From: Verrucomicrobiales bacterium
GTDB taxonomy: Bacteria > Verrucomicrobiota > Verrucomicrobiia > Limisphaerales > UBA9464
NCBI GenBank assembly: GCA_003445095.1
Contig: DLVS01000374.1
Coordinates: forward strand, 1 to 5,865
Length of the DNA: 5,865 nucleotides
Direction: 5' to 3'
Positions 1 to 5,865 of this stretch are shown here, in pieces (position 1 is the first letter of the stretch; each line of letters begins with the position of its first letter). The notes beneath the pieces were generated by a model. It searched no databases. It was not told the DNA's origin and saw only the letters and a list, made by a program, of their open reading frames with translations. The translations under genes were made by a program, and so were the position numbers.

Positions 1-760
1 GAATGACGTGGAACCGGCGCCATTGGCGTGGGTTCGCATGAGGCTCGTCGCGGGTGTTGATCAACGGCCGCCGCTGCATCGTGTCCACACTTTGCAATTC
101 ACTGAAGAAATCGGCGCGTTGACTGATCTGGAATCCCGGTCCAACGAATCGATCCTCTTCCTCCCAGCCAAATTTTCCGGCGCCGGCAAAAATCTGTCGC
201 GTGACTAAAAATGCCTCAATCCCGCGCACCAGCGTGTTCCAGCCGAGTCGGCGCGGGAGCAGGTAGTTCTCGTGGCAGCCATAACTGTGGCCGCGGAAGT
301 CTGTATTGTTTTTGTACAACAGAAGGCGCTCGCCCCGCTGTTGATTCAAATGAGCGGCACAGGCCATCACCAGGCGTTCGCCAGCCCGGTCGTGGGCGAT
401 CAATTCATCAAGTGTGCTGCATTCGGGAGTGCAGTATTCCGGGTGGGCATGGTCGTTGTAGAAACGGGCGCCGTTGGCCAGGACCAGATCGCTCTTGATC
501 TCGGTGAAGCTCATCGGTCGTGCGGCGTCCTGGGCGAAGTAGTTCGCCTCGTCGGTGTCCTGCCGCAGTTCTTCGACCCGGAACCCGCGCATGTCCTGGT
601 GGGGATCCTCGCATTCATAGTCCCAGCGCATCTGGACGCCGGGCACAGTCACAGCGCGAACCAAGGCGATGGAATCGGCCACCACGTCGTATTCGCCGTC
701 AGTGTCGCGGGCGATGCCGAACTCGGTTTCTAAGCCGAACAAGACAGGTGGATTTTCCAC
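1..760 (-). CDS. dop: Dop-like Pup deamidase/depupylase, N-terminal 253 residues (3' end beyond window)
   Basis: Dop belongs to the carboxylate-amine ligase-like Dop/PafA family. It deamidates the C-terminal Gln of Pup and removes Pup from tagged proteins in the cytoplasmic Pup-proteasome pathway. The frame is open from the GTG at 760 to the left edge, with an in-frame TAG at 767-769 limiting the start. Visible motifs are GLETEFGI (residues 9-16, metal-binding Glu), RWDYE (45-49), RGF (58-60), NGARFYNDHAHPEY (96-109, with Asp103 at the place of the catalytic Asp of Dop), LYKNNTD (148-154), GCHENYL (161-167) and INTRDEPHA (234-242). The segment from RWDYE to about residue 90 matches the extra loop that separates Dop from the ligase PafA, so Dop is preferred. 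Full Dop is about 500 residues, so roughly half is missing. The gene follows the PQQ dehydrogenase gene on the same strand after 68 bases. The GTG has no clear Shine-Dalgarno. A TTG at 740-742 is a less likely start. [Confidence was not stated in the original answer; 0 is a placeholder.]. Confidence 0.
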   Translation of the reverse strand, partial: MENPPVLFGLETEFGIARDTDGEYDVVADSIALVRAVTVPGVQMRWDYECEDPHQDMRGFRVEELRQDTDEANYFAQDAARPMSFTEIKSDLVLANGARFYNDHAHPEYCTPECSTLDELIAHDRAGERLVMACAAHLNQQRGERLLLYKNNTDFRGHSYGCHENYLLPRRLGWNTLVRGIEAFLVTRQIFAGAGKFGWEEEDRFVGPGFQISQRADFFSELQSVDTMQRRPLINTRDEPHANPRQWRRFHVI

Positions 761-766
761 GTCCGG

Positions 767-790
767 CTAAGAAGGCACGCAATCAAGCAT
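767..790 (-). other. Possible 7-codon leader ORF in frame with dop
   Basis: An ATG at 790 opens a seven-codon frame (MLDCVPS) that ends at a TAG (767-769), six bases before the dop GTG and in the same reading frame. It is preceded by GGAG (plus-strand ctcc, 798-801) with a seven-base spacer, which is a better ribosome site than dop itself has. It may be a coupling or leader peptide, or the original dop N-terminus cut by an amber codon. Chance cannot be excluded. Confidence 0.3.
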
Positions 791-828
791 GGGCAAACTC
801 CGATCCGGGTTGTTCGCGGCCGGCGAAC

Positions 829-2955
829 TCATTTCGGAGGCAATGCGAAAGCCACATACGCGTCACCACTGCGGGTTCCGATCTTGCCGCCGCCGCAGGC
901 GATAACGACGTATTGGCGGCCGTTGACAGAATAAGTCGCGGGTGTGGCATACCCAGCCGCGGGCAGCTTGGCCTTCCACAATTCTTTGCCGGTCCGTTGA
1001 TCGAAAGCGCGGAGGTGTTCGTCTCGACTCGCGGCGATAAACACGAGTCCGCCGGCTGTCACTACCGGACCGCCATAATTCTCGGTCCCGGTTGGCGGCA
1101 CTCCCTTGGCGGCGAGTTCGGGCCACTCGCCCAGCGGCACTCGCCATCGATATTCGCCGGTGTTGAGGTCAATCGCGTTCAGCGTGCCCCACGGCGGTTT
1201 GATGGCCGGATACCCGTTCGTGTCGAGCCAACGATTGTAACCGGTCATCGTATAGGGAATCGCACCGAGTACGTCGGTGCCGCTGGGTTCCTCATTCCGG
1301 CTGCCCGCGGGTGGAGTGGCTGCGGACGCTTTGCCTAAAAGGAAATCGACGACTAAGTCGCGCTGCTTTTCGGTGAGGAAATCGAATGAAGGCATCACTC
1401 CCTTGCCCGCCTTCAAAAGCGCCAGGACGTCGGGCTTCTTCAAGCGCTCTTCTACGCCGGTGAGTGGGGGTACGTTTTGCGCCTGATTGCCCTGGCGGTC
1501 GAGCCCGTGGCACGCGGCACAGATCTGCGTAAAGATGGCTTCGCCTGTTGCCAGCGGTTCGGTGCCTTGGCGTTTGGTTTCCACCATGGTGAGAATCCAG
1601 GGCATCTCATTGCCATTCACATACAGAATACCGTCAGGATCGGTTGCTGCCCCGCCCCATTCCGCCCCGCCATCGAAGCCGGGAAAGATGATCGTACCTT
1701 CGCGGCTCGGAGGCATAAACGGCGTGTGCGGACGAATCTTGGTGAAGCGTTCCAGGACTTGCCGATGCGCTTCCGGAGAGAGGTCGGTGATGTCAGCGTA
1801 GGTAAACAGTTGTCGTGAGAACGGCGCGGGCTTGCTGGGAAGGGGTTGCGTCGGCCAAGCGGACTCACCCTGAAGGTCCGACATCGGTACCGGCACTTCA
1901 TGAATCGGGAACAGCGGTTCGCCGGTTTCCCGATTGAAGACGAACACGTGGCCGGACTTGGTGACTTGGGCGACCGCATCGATCTTGGTCCCGGCGTGGG
2001 TGACGGTGAGCAAGTTGGGTGGCGCTGGCAAATCGCGATCCCAGAGGTCGTGATGAACGAGCTGCTGATGCCAAATCCGCATCCCCGTCTTCGCGTCGAG
2101 GGCGATGAGGCAGTTGGCAAACAGGTTTTGGCCAATCCGATTGCCGCCCCAAAAATCGAACGCCGCTGATCCGGTGGGGCAAAAGACCAAGCCGCGTTTC
2201 TCGTCGAGGGCGAAGCCGGTCCAGACATTAGCCCCGCCGACATACTGATAAGCATTCGGAGGCCAGGTGTCGTAACCGGGTTCTCCGGGGAACGGAATCG
2301 TGTTGAAACGCCAAGCGAGTTTGCCGGTGCGGACATCGTAGGCGCGGATGTGGCCCGGGGCCGCGGGCGCCGGCCCTTCGCCGAGGCGCATGCCCATGAT
2401 CAACCGATCGCCGAAGAGCACGCCGGGTGTGGTCGATTGCAGAGCTAGCGGGCCGACGTTGCGACCTAAATCGTGCTTCAGATCAACCGATCCACCGTCG
2501 CCGAAGGATGAAATACGGTGGCCGGTTGCCGCCTCGATCGCGTGCAGGAAATGATCGTTTCCATAGAAAATTCGCCGATCCGTGCCGTCGGCCCAATAAA
2601 CCAAGCCGCGGTTGACGCCACCCTTGGTGATCCCTTTGACCGACGCGGGATCAAAGCGCCAAAGTTCCTTCCCTGAGTCAGCGGCCACGGCGAACAACTG
2701 CAGGTCGGGAGTCGTCCCGTACAGCACGCCGTCGATGATGAGCGGATTACATTGGATTTGAGAGCGATTGTTGGGGTCCCGACCACCGGTGTGGTACGTC
2801 CAAGCCACTTCGAGCGTGGCCACGTTGCGGGGACCGATCTGGTTGAGGGTCGAGTAGTGACTGCTCGCTTTGTCGCCCAAATAGGTGTTCCAGTTTAGGT
2901 CGGCCGAAAAGGCGAGCGGTGTTACGACCAGCAGAGCTGTAGCAAAGGACTTCAT
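829..2955 (-). CDS. Periplasmic PQQ-dependent dehydrogenase (Gcd-like) with inserted cytochrome c domain
   Basis: This 708-residue quinoprotein probably oxidises a sugar or alcohol in the periplasm with PQQ, passing electrons to its own haem c. Residues 1-18 form a signal peptide ending in LAFSA. The beta-propeller runs from about 19 to 460 and from 563 to 708. Its HHDLWDRD motif (301-308) and Lys333 fit E. coli Gcd Asp466 and Lys493, recalled from memory, with the same spacing of 27. The C-terminus IGTRSGDAYVAFALP is typical of Gcd-type proteins. Between the two propeller parts lies a cytochrome c domain with CAACH (479-483) and a likely Met521 ligand. Gcd itself has a five-helix membrane anchor, absent here. 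An in-frame ATG at 3018 would add 21 residues before the signal peptide, so the ATG at 2955 is chosen; GGA lies seven bases upstream. The substrate cannot be told from sequence. Confidence 0.93.
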   Translation of the reverse strand: MKSFATALLVVTPLAFSADLNWNTYLGDKASSHYSTLNQIGPRNVATLEVAWTYHTGGRDPNNRSQIQCNPLIIDGVLYGTTPDLQLFAVAADSGKELWRFDPASVKGITKGGVNRGLVYWADGTDRRIFYGNDHFLHAIEAATGHRISSFGDGGSVDLKHDLGRNVGPLALQSTTPGVLFGDRLIMGMRLGEGPAPAAPGHIRAYDVRTGKLAWRFNTIPFPGEPGYDTWPPNAYQYVGGANVWTGFALDEKRGLVFCPTGSAAFDFWGGNRIGQNLFANCLIALDAKTGMRIWHQQLVHHDLWDRDLPAPPNLLTVTHAGTKIDAVAQVTKSGHVFVFNRETGEPLFPIHEVPVPMSDLQGESAWPTQPLPSKPAPFSRQLFTYADITDLSPEAHRQVLERFTKIRPHTPFMPPSREGTIIFPGFDGGAEWGGAATDPDGILYVNGNEMPWILTMVETKRQGTEPLATGEAIFTQICAACHGLDRQGNQAQNVPPLTGVEERLKKPDVLALLKAGKGVMPSFDFLTEKQRDLVVDFLLGKASAATPPAGSRNEEPSGTDVLGAIPYTMTGYNRWLDTNGYPAIKPPWGTLNAIDLNTGEYRWRVPLGEWPELAAKGVPPTGTENYGGPVVTAGGLVFIAASRDEHLRAFDQRTGKELWKAKLPAAGYATPATYSVNGRQYVVIACGGGKIGTRSGDAYVAFALPPK

Positions 2956-3113
2956 GATCGATTCCGGTTGAGCGTTCGGGCGTCGATCGAGGCACAAGCT
3001 TCCGATCAAATCGAGCATCGAGAGGCCTAGGCGTGGTGATTCAAACCAACCGACAGAATTTTCACTCGTCGTTCGACACGCGAGCGCTGGCTGAGCACTC
3101 TCCGCGGCTGCTG
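2956..3113. promoter_or_regulatory. Divergent intergenic region between PQQ dehydrogenase and transglutaminase genes
   Basis: The two genes point away from each other, so this stretch should hold both promoters if the preferred starts are right. It contains the short palindrome tcgatcga (2983-2990) and the overlapping palindromes aggcct and cctagg near 3023-3031. No convincing sigma-70 -35/-10 pair was found. If the GTG at 3033 is the true transglutaminase start, the gap shrinks to 2956-3032. Confidence 0.35.
3020..3025 (+). promoter_or_regulatory. Shine-Dalgarno-like site for an alternative transglutaminase start
   Basis: GAGAGG ends seven bases before the in-frame GTG at 3033, whereas the family-typical ATG at 3114 has no recognisable ribosome site. 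It supports the longer 307-residue product, but the added 27 residues do not look like any part of the family fold. Confidence 0.3.
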
Positions 3114-3956
3114 ATGCGCTTCGACATTCTCCATCGCACGCGCTACTCGTATGAGACGCCGGTCAAGGACAGCTTTAACGAGCTGCGGCTGGAACCGGTC
3201 ACCAACGAGCACCAAACCGTGGAGTCGTTCAAGCTGCGGGTTGACCCTATTCGTCCTGTTCAAAGGTACGAAGACTTCTTCAAGAACGCGGTCCACCATT
3301 TTGAAGTCACCGAGTCCCATTCGGCCTTAACAATCGAGTCGTCGGTGCGCGTCTCAACCCGGAGACTGATGTTGCCCCTCGACGCTACGCCCGCCCCCCT
3401 AAGTCGTCGCACCGAGGCCGGCCGTTCGGAACGGTGTTTCGACTATCTATTGGACAGTTCCTACGTCGATCTGGACCCGTCCACCTGGCGTCTCGCGCTC
3501 GATGCCATCGAAGGCAAAACCGACATGTGGCAAGCCTCGGTAGCGATAATGGGCTTCGTCCACGGCTACCTTAAATACACGCCGCTGAGCACGCATGTCC
3601 ATTCGCACATGCGCGAGGTCATCGAACAGCGCGCGGGGGTTTGCCAGGACTTCGCGCATGTGATGTTAGGGCTGTGCCGGTCGGTTAAGATTCCGGCCCT
3701 GTATGTGAGCGGGTACTTGGCCACGGAAACCGCGAGCGCTACCCATGCGTGGATCGAAGTCTTCATTCCGGACATCGGTTGGCGGGGACTCGATCCCACG
3801 CACAATCGGGCGACGGACGAGACGTATGTCAAAATCGGAGTGGGCCGGGATTATGCAGATGTTGCTCCGATTCGAGGTCACTACCGCGGCACCACTGACC
3901 GCCGGATGGAAGTGGAGGTAAAGATCACTCCGCTTGACGGTGTCAGCCTGGACTGA
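3114..3956 (+). CDS. Transglutaminase-like family protein (cysteine protease fold)
   Basis: The 280-residue product fits the common two-domain bacterial transglutaminase-like protein (COG1305). The N-terminal beta domain starts with MRFDILHRTRYSYETPV (1-17), and the transglutaminase core carries the Cys-His-Asp triad: Cys177 in GVCQDFAHVM, His211 in THAWIEVF and Asp227 in LDPTHN. The GRDYADVAPIRG segment (244-255) is another family hallmark. No signal peptide is seen, so it is probably cytoplasmic. Proteins of this type are thought to be proteases or peptide-modifying enzymes and often sit beside alpha-E and ATP-grasp genes. None of these partners is in this window, where its neighbours are a divergent PQQ dehydrogenase and a convergent HAD gene. 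The start is uncertain: the ATG at 3114 matches the family N-terminus, while the GTG at 3033 adds 27 residues and has a better Shine-Dalgarno. The exact substrate is unknown. Confidence 0.9.
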   Translation: MRFDILHRTRYSYETPVKDSFNELRLEPVTNEHQTVESFKLRVDPIRPVQRYEDFFKNAVHHFEVTESHSALTIESSVRVSTRRLMLPLDATPAPLSRRTEAGRSERCFDYLLDSSYVDLDPSTWRLALDAIEGKTDMWQASVAIMGFVHGYLKYTPLSTHVHSHMREVIEQRAGVCQDFAHVMLGLCRSVKIPALYVSGYLATETASATHAWIEVFIPDIGWRGLDPTHNRATDETYVKIGVGRDYADVAPIRGHYRGTTDRRMEVEVKITPLDGVSLD

Positions 3957-4024
3957 TTGAGGAAGTCTGGTGAAACGCGAGGGCTTCGTTGCGACTTGCA
4001 ATGACTGAGTTCGGAATACTTGGA
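3957..4024. other. Convergent intergenic gap, no clear terminator
   Basis: This 68-base gap separates two convergent genes. I found no stable hairpin with a T-tract on either strand, so termination here may be Rho-dependent or use a weak structure. Confidence 0.5.
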
Positions 4025-4579
4025 TCACGCGGTCGCGAGCATCGGCAGGCCGCGCCAATTCGCGTGCAAGGATAGAATCTTGTGAATGGCCGCCCGCAAA
4101 TTAGGAACTACGAAATCGTGATGATCTTGGCCAATCCAAGGAGATTCCAGCAACACACTCGTGCAACCCGCGACTTGGGCCGCTTTGGCGTCGGGCCACT
4201 TATCGCTGACGACGTACGCATGATCTAAATCGATGCTCCACTTGAAGGCTGCTTCCAAAAACATGCCAGGTTGCGGCTTGCAGCAAGGGTGGGTCCGATC
4301 GTCGTATGGGCATACCAAGATATCGTCGAGCGGCAGTTGGCGGCGAAGTCTGGCATGCATCAGGTCAAGATCTCGGCGCGCGAGAATTCCTTGAGAAACC
4401 GCAGGCTGGTTGGTCGTGGCGATCAATAGAAAACCGGCCTCTTTGAGCACCGGAAGGCATTCGACCGCGAGTGGGTTGGTCCGAAATTGGTCCGGACGCA
4501 GGGGAACAATCTGCTGGCCATCCTGAACCTCACAGAGGTTGAGCACGCCATCCCGTTCGAAGAAAATAGCGTCTTTCAT
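4025..4579 (-). CDS. HAD-IIIA phosphatase-like protein, GmhB/histidinol-phosphatase type, with altered active site
   Basis: The 184-residue protein has the length and motif order of GmhB-type HAD phosphatases, which remove the 7-phosphate of heptose 1,7-bisphosphate on the way to lipopolysaccharide heptose. Motif I reads FFERDGVLN (6-14): the usual nucleophilic Asp is Glu8, while the acid/base Asp10 is kept. Motif II is TTNQ (55-58), the motif III Lys is Lys101 in CKPQPGM, and motif IV is SDKWPDA (125-131). The zinc loop, normally C-x-H then C-x-C-R-K-P, appears as C90-P-Y92 then H97-P-C99-C100-K101-P, so Tyr replaces His, His replaces Cys and Cys replaces Arg. The fold is clear, but heptose phosphatase activity is doubtful. 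The ATG at 4579 is well supported by AGGAG six bases upstream. It lies 149 bases downstream of the secreted-protein gene on the same strand and converges with the transglutaminase gene. Confidence 0.88.
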   Translation of the reverse strand: MKDAIFFERDGVLNLCEVQDGQQIVPLRPDQFRTNPLAVECLPVLKEAGFLLIATTNQPAVSQGILARRDLDLMHARLRRQLPLDDILVCPYDDRTHPCCKPQPGMFLEAAFKWSIDLDHAYVVSDKWPDAKAAQVAGCTSVLLESPWIGQDHHDFVVPNLRAAIHKILSLHANWRGLPMLATA

Positions 4580-4585
4580 ATTTGG

Positions 4586-4590
4586 CTCCT
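4586..4590 (-). promoter_or_regulatory. Ribosome binding site of the HAD gene
   Basis: Reading on the minus strand, AGGAG is followed by six bases and then the ATG at 4579. This is the strongest Shine-Dalgarno in the window and fixes the start of the HAD gene. Confidence 0.75.
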
Positions 4591-4663
4591 AAGCATTGCG
4601 CCTGCCAGTTGCAAGCGTGGGACTAATCCAAACCTGACGACGCCGAAGAGAAGATCAAGAACC

Positions 4664-4683
4664 GGCCGTCACGGCTGACGGTC
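4664..4683 (-). terminator. Hairpin downstream of the secreted-protein gene, possible terminator
   Basis: The arms 4664-4671 and 4676-4683 pair over eight positions (six Watson-Crick pairs next to the loop, one G-T, one G-C) around a four-base CGGC loop. It starts about 45 bases past the stop of the upstream minus-strand gene. On the minus strand it is followed by a pyrimidine-rich stretch (TTCTTGATCTTCTCTT) rather than a pure T run. On the plus strand a T-rich run follows. It may end the secreted-protein transcript before the HAD gene. Confidence 0.35.
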
Positions 4684-4728
4684 CGCGAGTTTCGATTTTT
4701 GCTTTAACGCCGGTCCGACTCGCTTCGC

Positions 4729-5799
4729 TCACTCCCCCAAACCTTCAGCCGCCGCCAGCCGGGATTCCATCCAGCGCACCGTGGGCAATACGCGAGCCGC
4801 CACATTCGCCTCCGTTTGACCGGCGAACGGTCTCAGGAAGAACTTCACCACCGCAATCACCTCACCGTTCCGATCTCGTAAAGGCGAAGTCACGAGAAAT
4901 TCATCCTCATTTTTGCCCAGGAACGTCTCGTTGGTCTCGAACACACGGGTTTCTACATCGGTCCCCGCCAACCCCAACTCGGAAGGGTTCTTCGCCGCCA
5001 GGACGTGCAGTTCCGACCGCGAAGACGTCTTGCCATAGAGCCGCAAATTCAACAGACGCGGCTGCTTCTCCAGCGTATCCCGAACCAGTGTTTCGGCCAC
5101 AGTCACCAGCGGTTGGTACACGACCTTCGGGTCGAGGAACTGACTCACCGCATCGGACTTGGTCATGAAACCTACCTTGCCGACCAAAAACGAGTTATCG
5201 GTCAGTGTCGGGAATGCCTGCTGCCCGTCGAGCAAGACGTCAATCCGATTGGCGACGGTCCGGACGGTTAGCTCATACCACTGGTTTCGCTTGATCGGCA
5301 GATCGTTGCCGATCGGTGTGGAACGTTCGCCGGCGACAAACTTGTAAAAACGGACATTCCCCAGGCCGCTGGCTCGGATGACGTAGAAATTCCTTTCGTC
5401 CTGTAACCGAAACACCACACCGGCCATTTGTTCGACGGCCCCGCGCACGAGTCGGAAACGGGTAGTGAACGTGAAATCGCCGTAGCGCTCACCATCGAAG
5501 TAAAGGACCGGGAACCGCTCGTTCGTGGGATCCTGAGACAGTTGGGCCAGCACTGGGAGTTGGTTCGCAGTTGGGGCGTTGGTCGGAGCAAGGAGAGGTT
5601 GAAACACGGACGGCACATCGGCCAAGACCACTTGCCAATTCGCCGGTGGACCTGAGCCCGCGACAAACGCCTTGAAGCCCTCAGGCATTTTGCCCAGCGG
5701 AGTTGTGGCGAAGTTGAACACTCGCTCTGCCCCCAGGCAGGGGCTTTGGCCGAGCAGCGATGCAACTAAGAATGCCACAGCCTTCGCAAGGTGGTTCAT
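4729..5799 (-). CDS. Secreted protein with LamG/DUF1080-like jelly roll and possible Cache-like C-terminal domain
   Basis: The 356-residue product begins with a signal peptide (about residues 1-24: a Lys, then the hydrophobic stretch AVAFLVASLLG, and a cleavage site near CLGAE). There is no proper lipobox. Residues of about 95-215 look like a concanavalin-type jelly roll of the LamG/DUF1080 (3-keto-disaccharide hydrolase-like) group, with FRLQDERNFYVIRAS, NVRFYKFV, QWYELTVR and IDVLLDGQ strands. Residues of about 230-345 form a second domain. Its SPLRDRNGEVIAVVKFFLRPF segment resembles the last strands of periplasmic Cache/PAS sensor domains, but this is judged by eye only. No transmembrane helix follows, so it is probably periplasmic or exported. 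No catalytic residues were recognised. The ATG at 5799 is preferred over the TTG at 5802; only a weak AGG lies upstream. The function is unknown; carbohydrate or small-ligand binding is a guess. Confidence 0.82.
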   Translation of the reverse strand: MNHLAKAVAFLVASLLGQSPCLGAERVFNFATTPLGKMPEGFKAFVAGSGPPANWQVVLADVPSVFQPLLAPTNAPTANQLPVLAQLSQDPTNERFPVLYFDGERYGDFTFTTRFRLVRGAVEQMAGVVFRLQDERNFYVIRASGLGNVRFYKFVAGERSTPIGNDLPIKRNQWYELTVRTVANRIDVLLDGQQAFPTLTDNSFLVGKVGFMTKSDAVSQFLDPKVVYQPLVTVAETLVRDTLEKQPRLLNLRLYGKTSSRSELHVLAAKNPSELGLAGTDVETRVFETNETFLGKNEDEFLVTSPLRDRNGEVIAVVKFFLRPFAGQTEANVAARVLPTVRWMESRLAAAEGLGE

Positions 5800-5865
5800 C
5801 AAGGCCTGACGCTAACAAAGCCCGAGGATCCAGCAAGCAACCGCCGCATTAGCCGCGCTCCAAGT
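5800..5865. other. Upstream region of the secreted-protein gene, no gene seen
   Basis: These last bases should carry the leader of the gene ending at 4729, or the end of a gene beyond the right edge. I saw no convincing promoter elements or ORF. Confidence 0.4.

Noticed and set aside
272..733. Long plus-strand open frame opposite dop
   Set aside because: It shares codon boundaries with dop on the opposite strand, and its translation has no recognisable motif, while the minus strand shows many conserved Dop motifs.
760..829. Operon linking the PQQ dehydrogenase and dop
   Set aside because: The 68-base spacing on the same strand allows co-transcription, but the functions are unrelated and no terminator or promoter decides it, so no functional link is claimed.
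520..1338. Plus-strand frame of 272 codons spanning the dop/PQQ dehydrogenase junction
   Set aside because: It is Arg/Pro-rich, crosses two well-supported minus-strand genes and has no recognisable domain, so it is a shadow.
1617..2336. Second minus-strand frame of 239 codons inside the PQQ dehydrogenase gene
   Set aside because: It is an out-of-frame shadow, Ser/Pro/Arg-rich, lying entirely within a gene with clear propeller and haem motifs.
4581..4599. Six-codon mini-ORF (MLRSQI) whose TGA overlaps the HAD ATG
   Set aside because: The Shine-Dalgarno just before the HAD start explains initiation, and such a short overlap is easily due to chance.
4713..4732. Short repeat-like motif gagcgaagcgag at the end of the secreted-protein gene
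   Set aside because: Only one copy is present in the window, so there is no evidence for a repeat family here.

Overview
The window looks like a piece of chromosome from a Gram-negative bacterium, most likely of the Planctomycetes-Verrucomicrobia (PVC) group. The clues are a Dop-type Pup-deamidase gene beside genes for signal-peptide-bearing periplasmic proteins. These are a PQQ dehydrogenase with a built-in cytochrome c and a jelly-roll protein of the glycan-domain type common in PVC genomes. The lineage is an inference from gene content; there is no rRNA or marker gene to confirm it. No mobile element, CRISPR array, tRNA or rRNA was seen.

Layout from left to right. Positions 1-760 (minus) hold the first 253 codons of dop, whose 3' part runs off the left edge. 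Positions 829-2955 (minus) hold a periplasmic PQQ-dependent dehydrogenase of the glucose dehydrogenase (Gcd) type, with a c-type cytochrome domain inserted inside the propeller. A divergent gap of about 160 bases (2956-3113) leads to a plus-strand transglutaminase-like cysteine protease-fold protein (3114-3956, perhaps starting at 3033). A convergent gap of 68 bases follows. Positions 4025-4579 (minus) hold a small HAD-family phosphatase resembling heptose-bisphosphate phosphatase GmhB, but with Glu in place of the nucleophilic Asp. Positions 4580-4728 are intergenic and contain a hairpin. Positions 4729-5799 (minus) hold a secreted protein with a LamG/DUF1080-like jelly roll and a possible Cache-like C-terminal domain. 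The last 66 bases show no gene.

How the genes work together: there is no obvious single pathway. dop points to a Pup/UBact-proteasome locus that should continue to the left of the window. The PQQ dehydrogenase would oxidise a sugar or alcohol in the periplasm and pass electrons to its own haem. The remaining three genes look like independent transcription units.

The observations most worth checking are the altered active site of the HAD protein, the Gram-negative dop with an in-frame amber-terminated leader ORF just before its GTG start, and the intra-propeller cytochrome. I do not see convincing evidence of an entirely new system.
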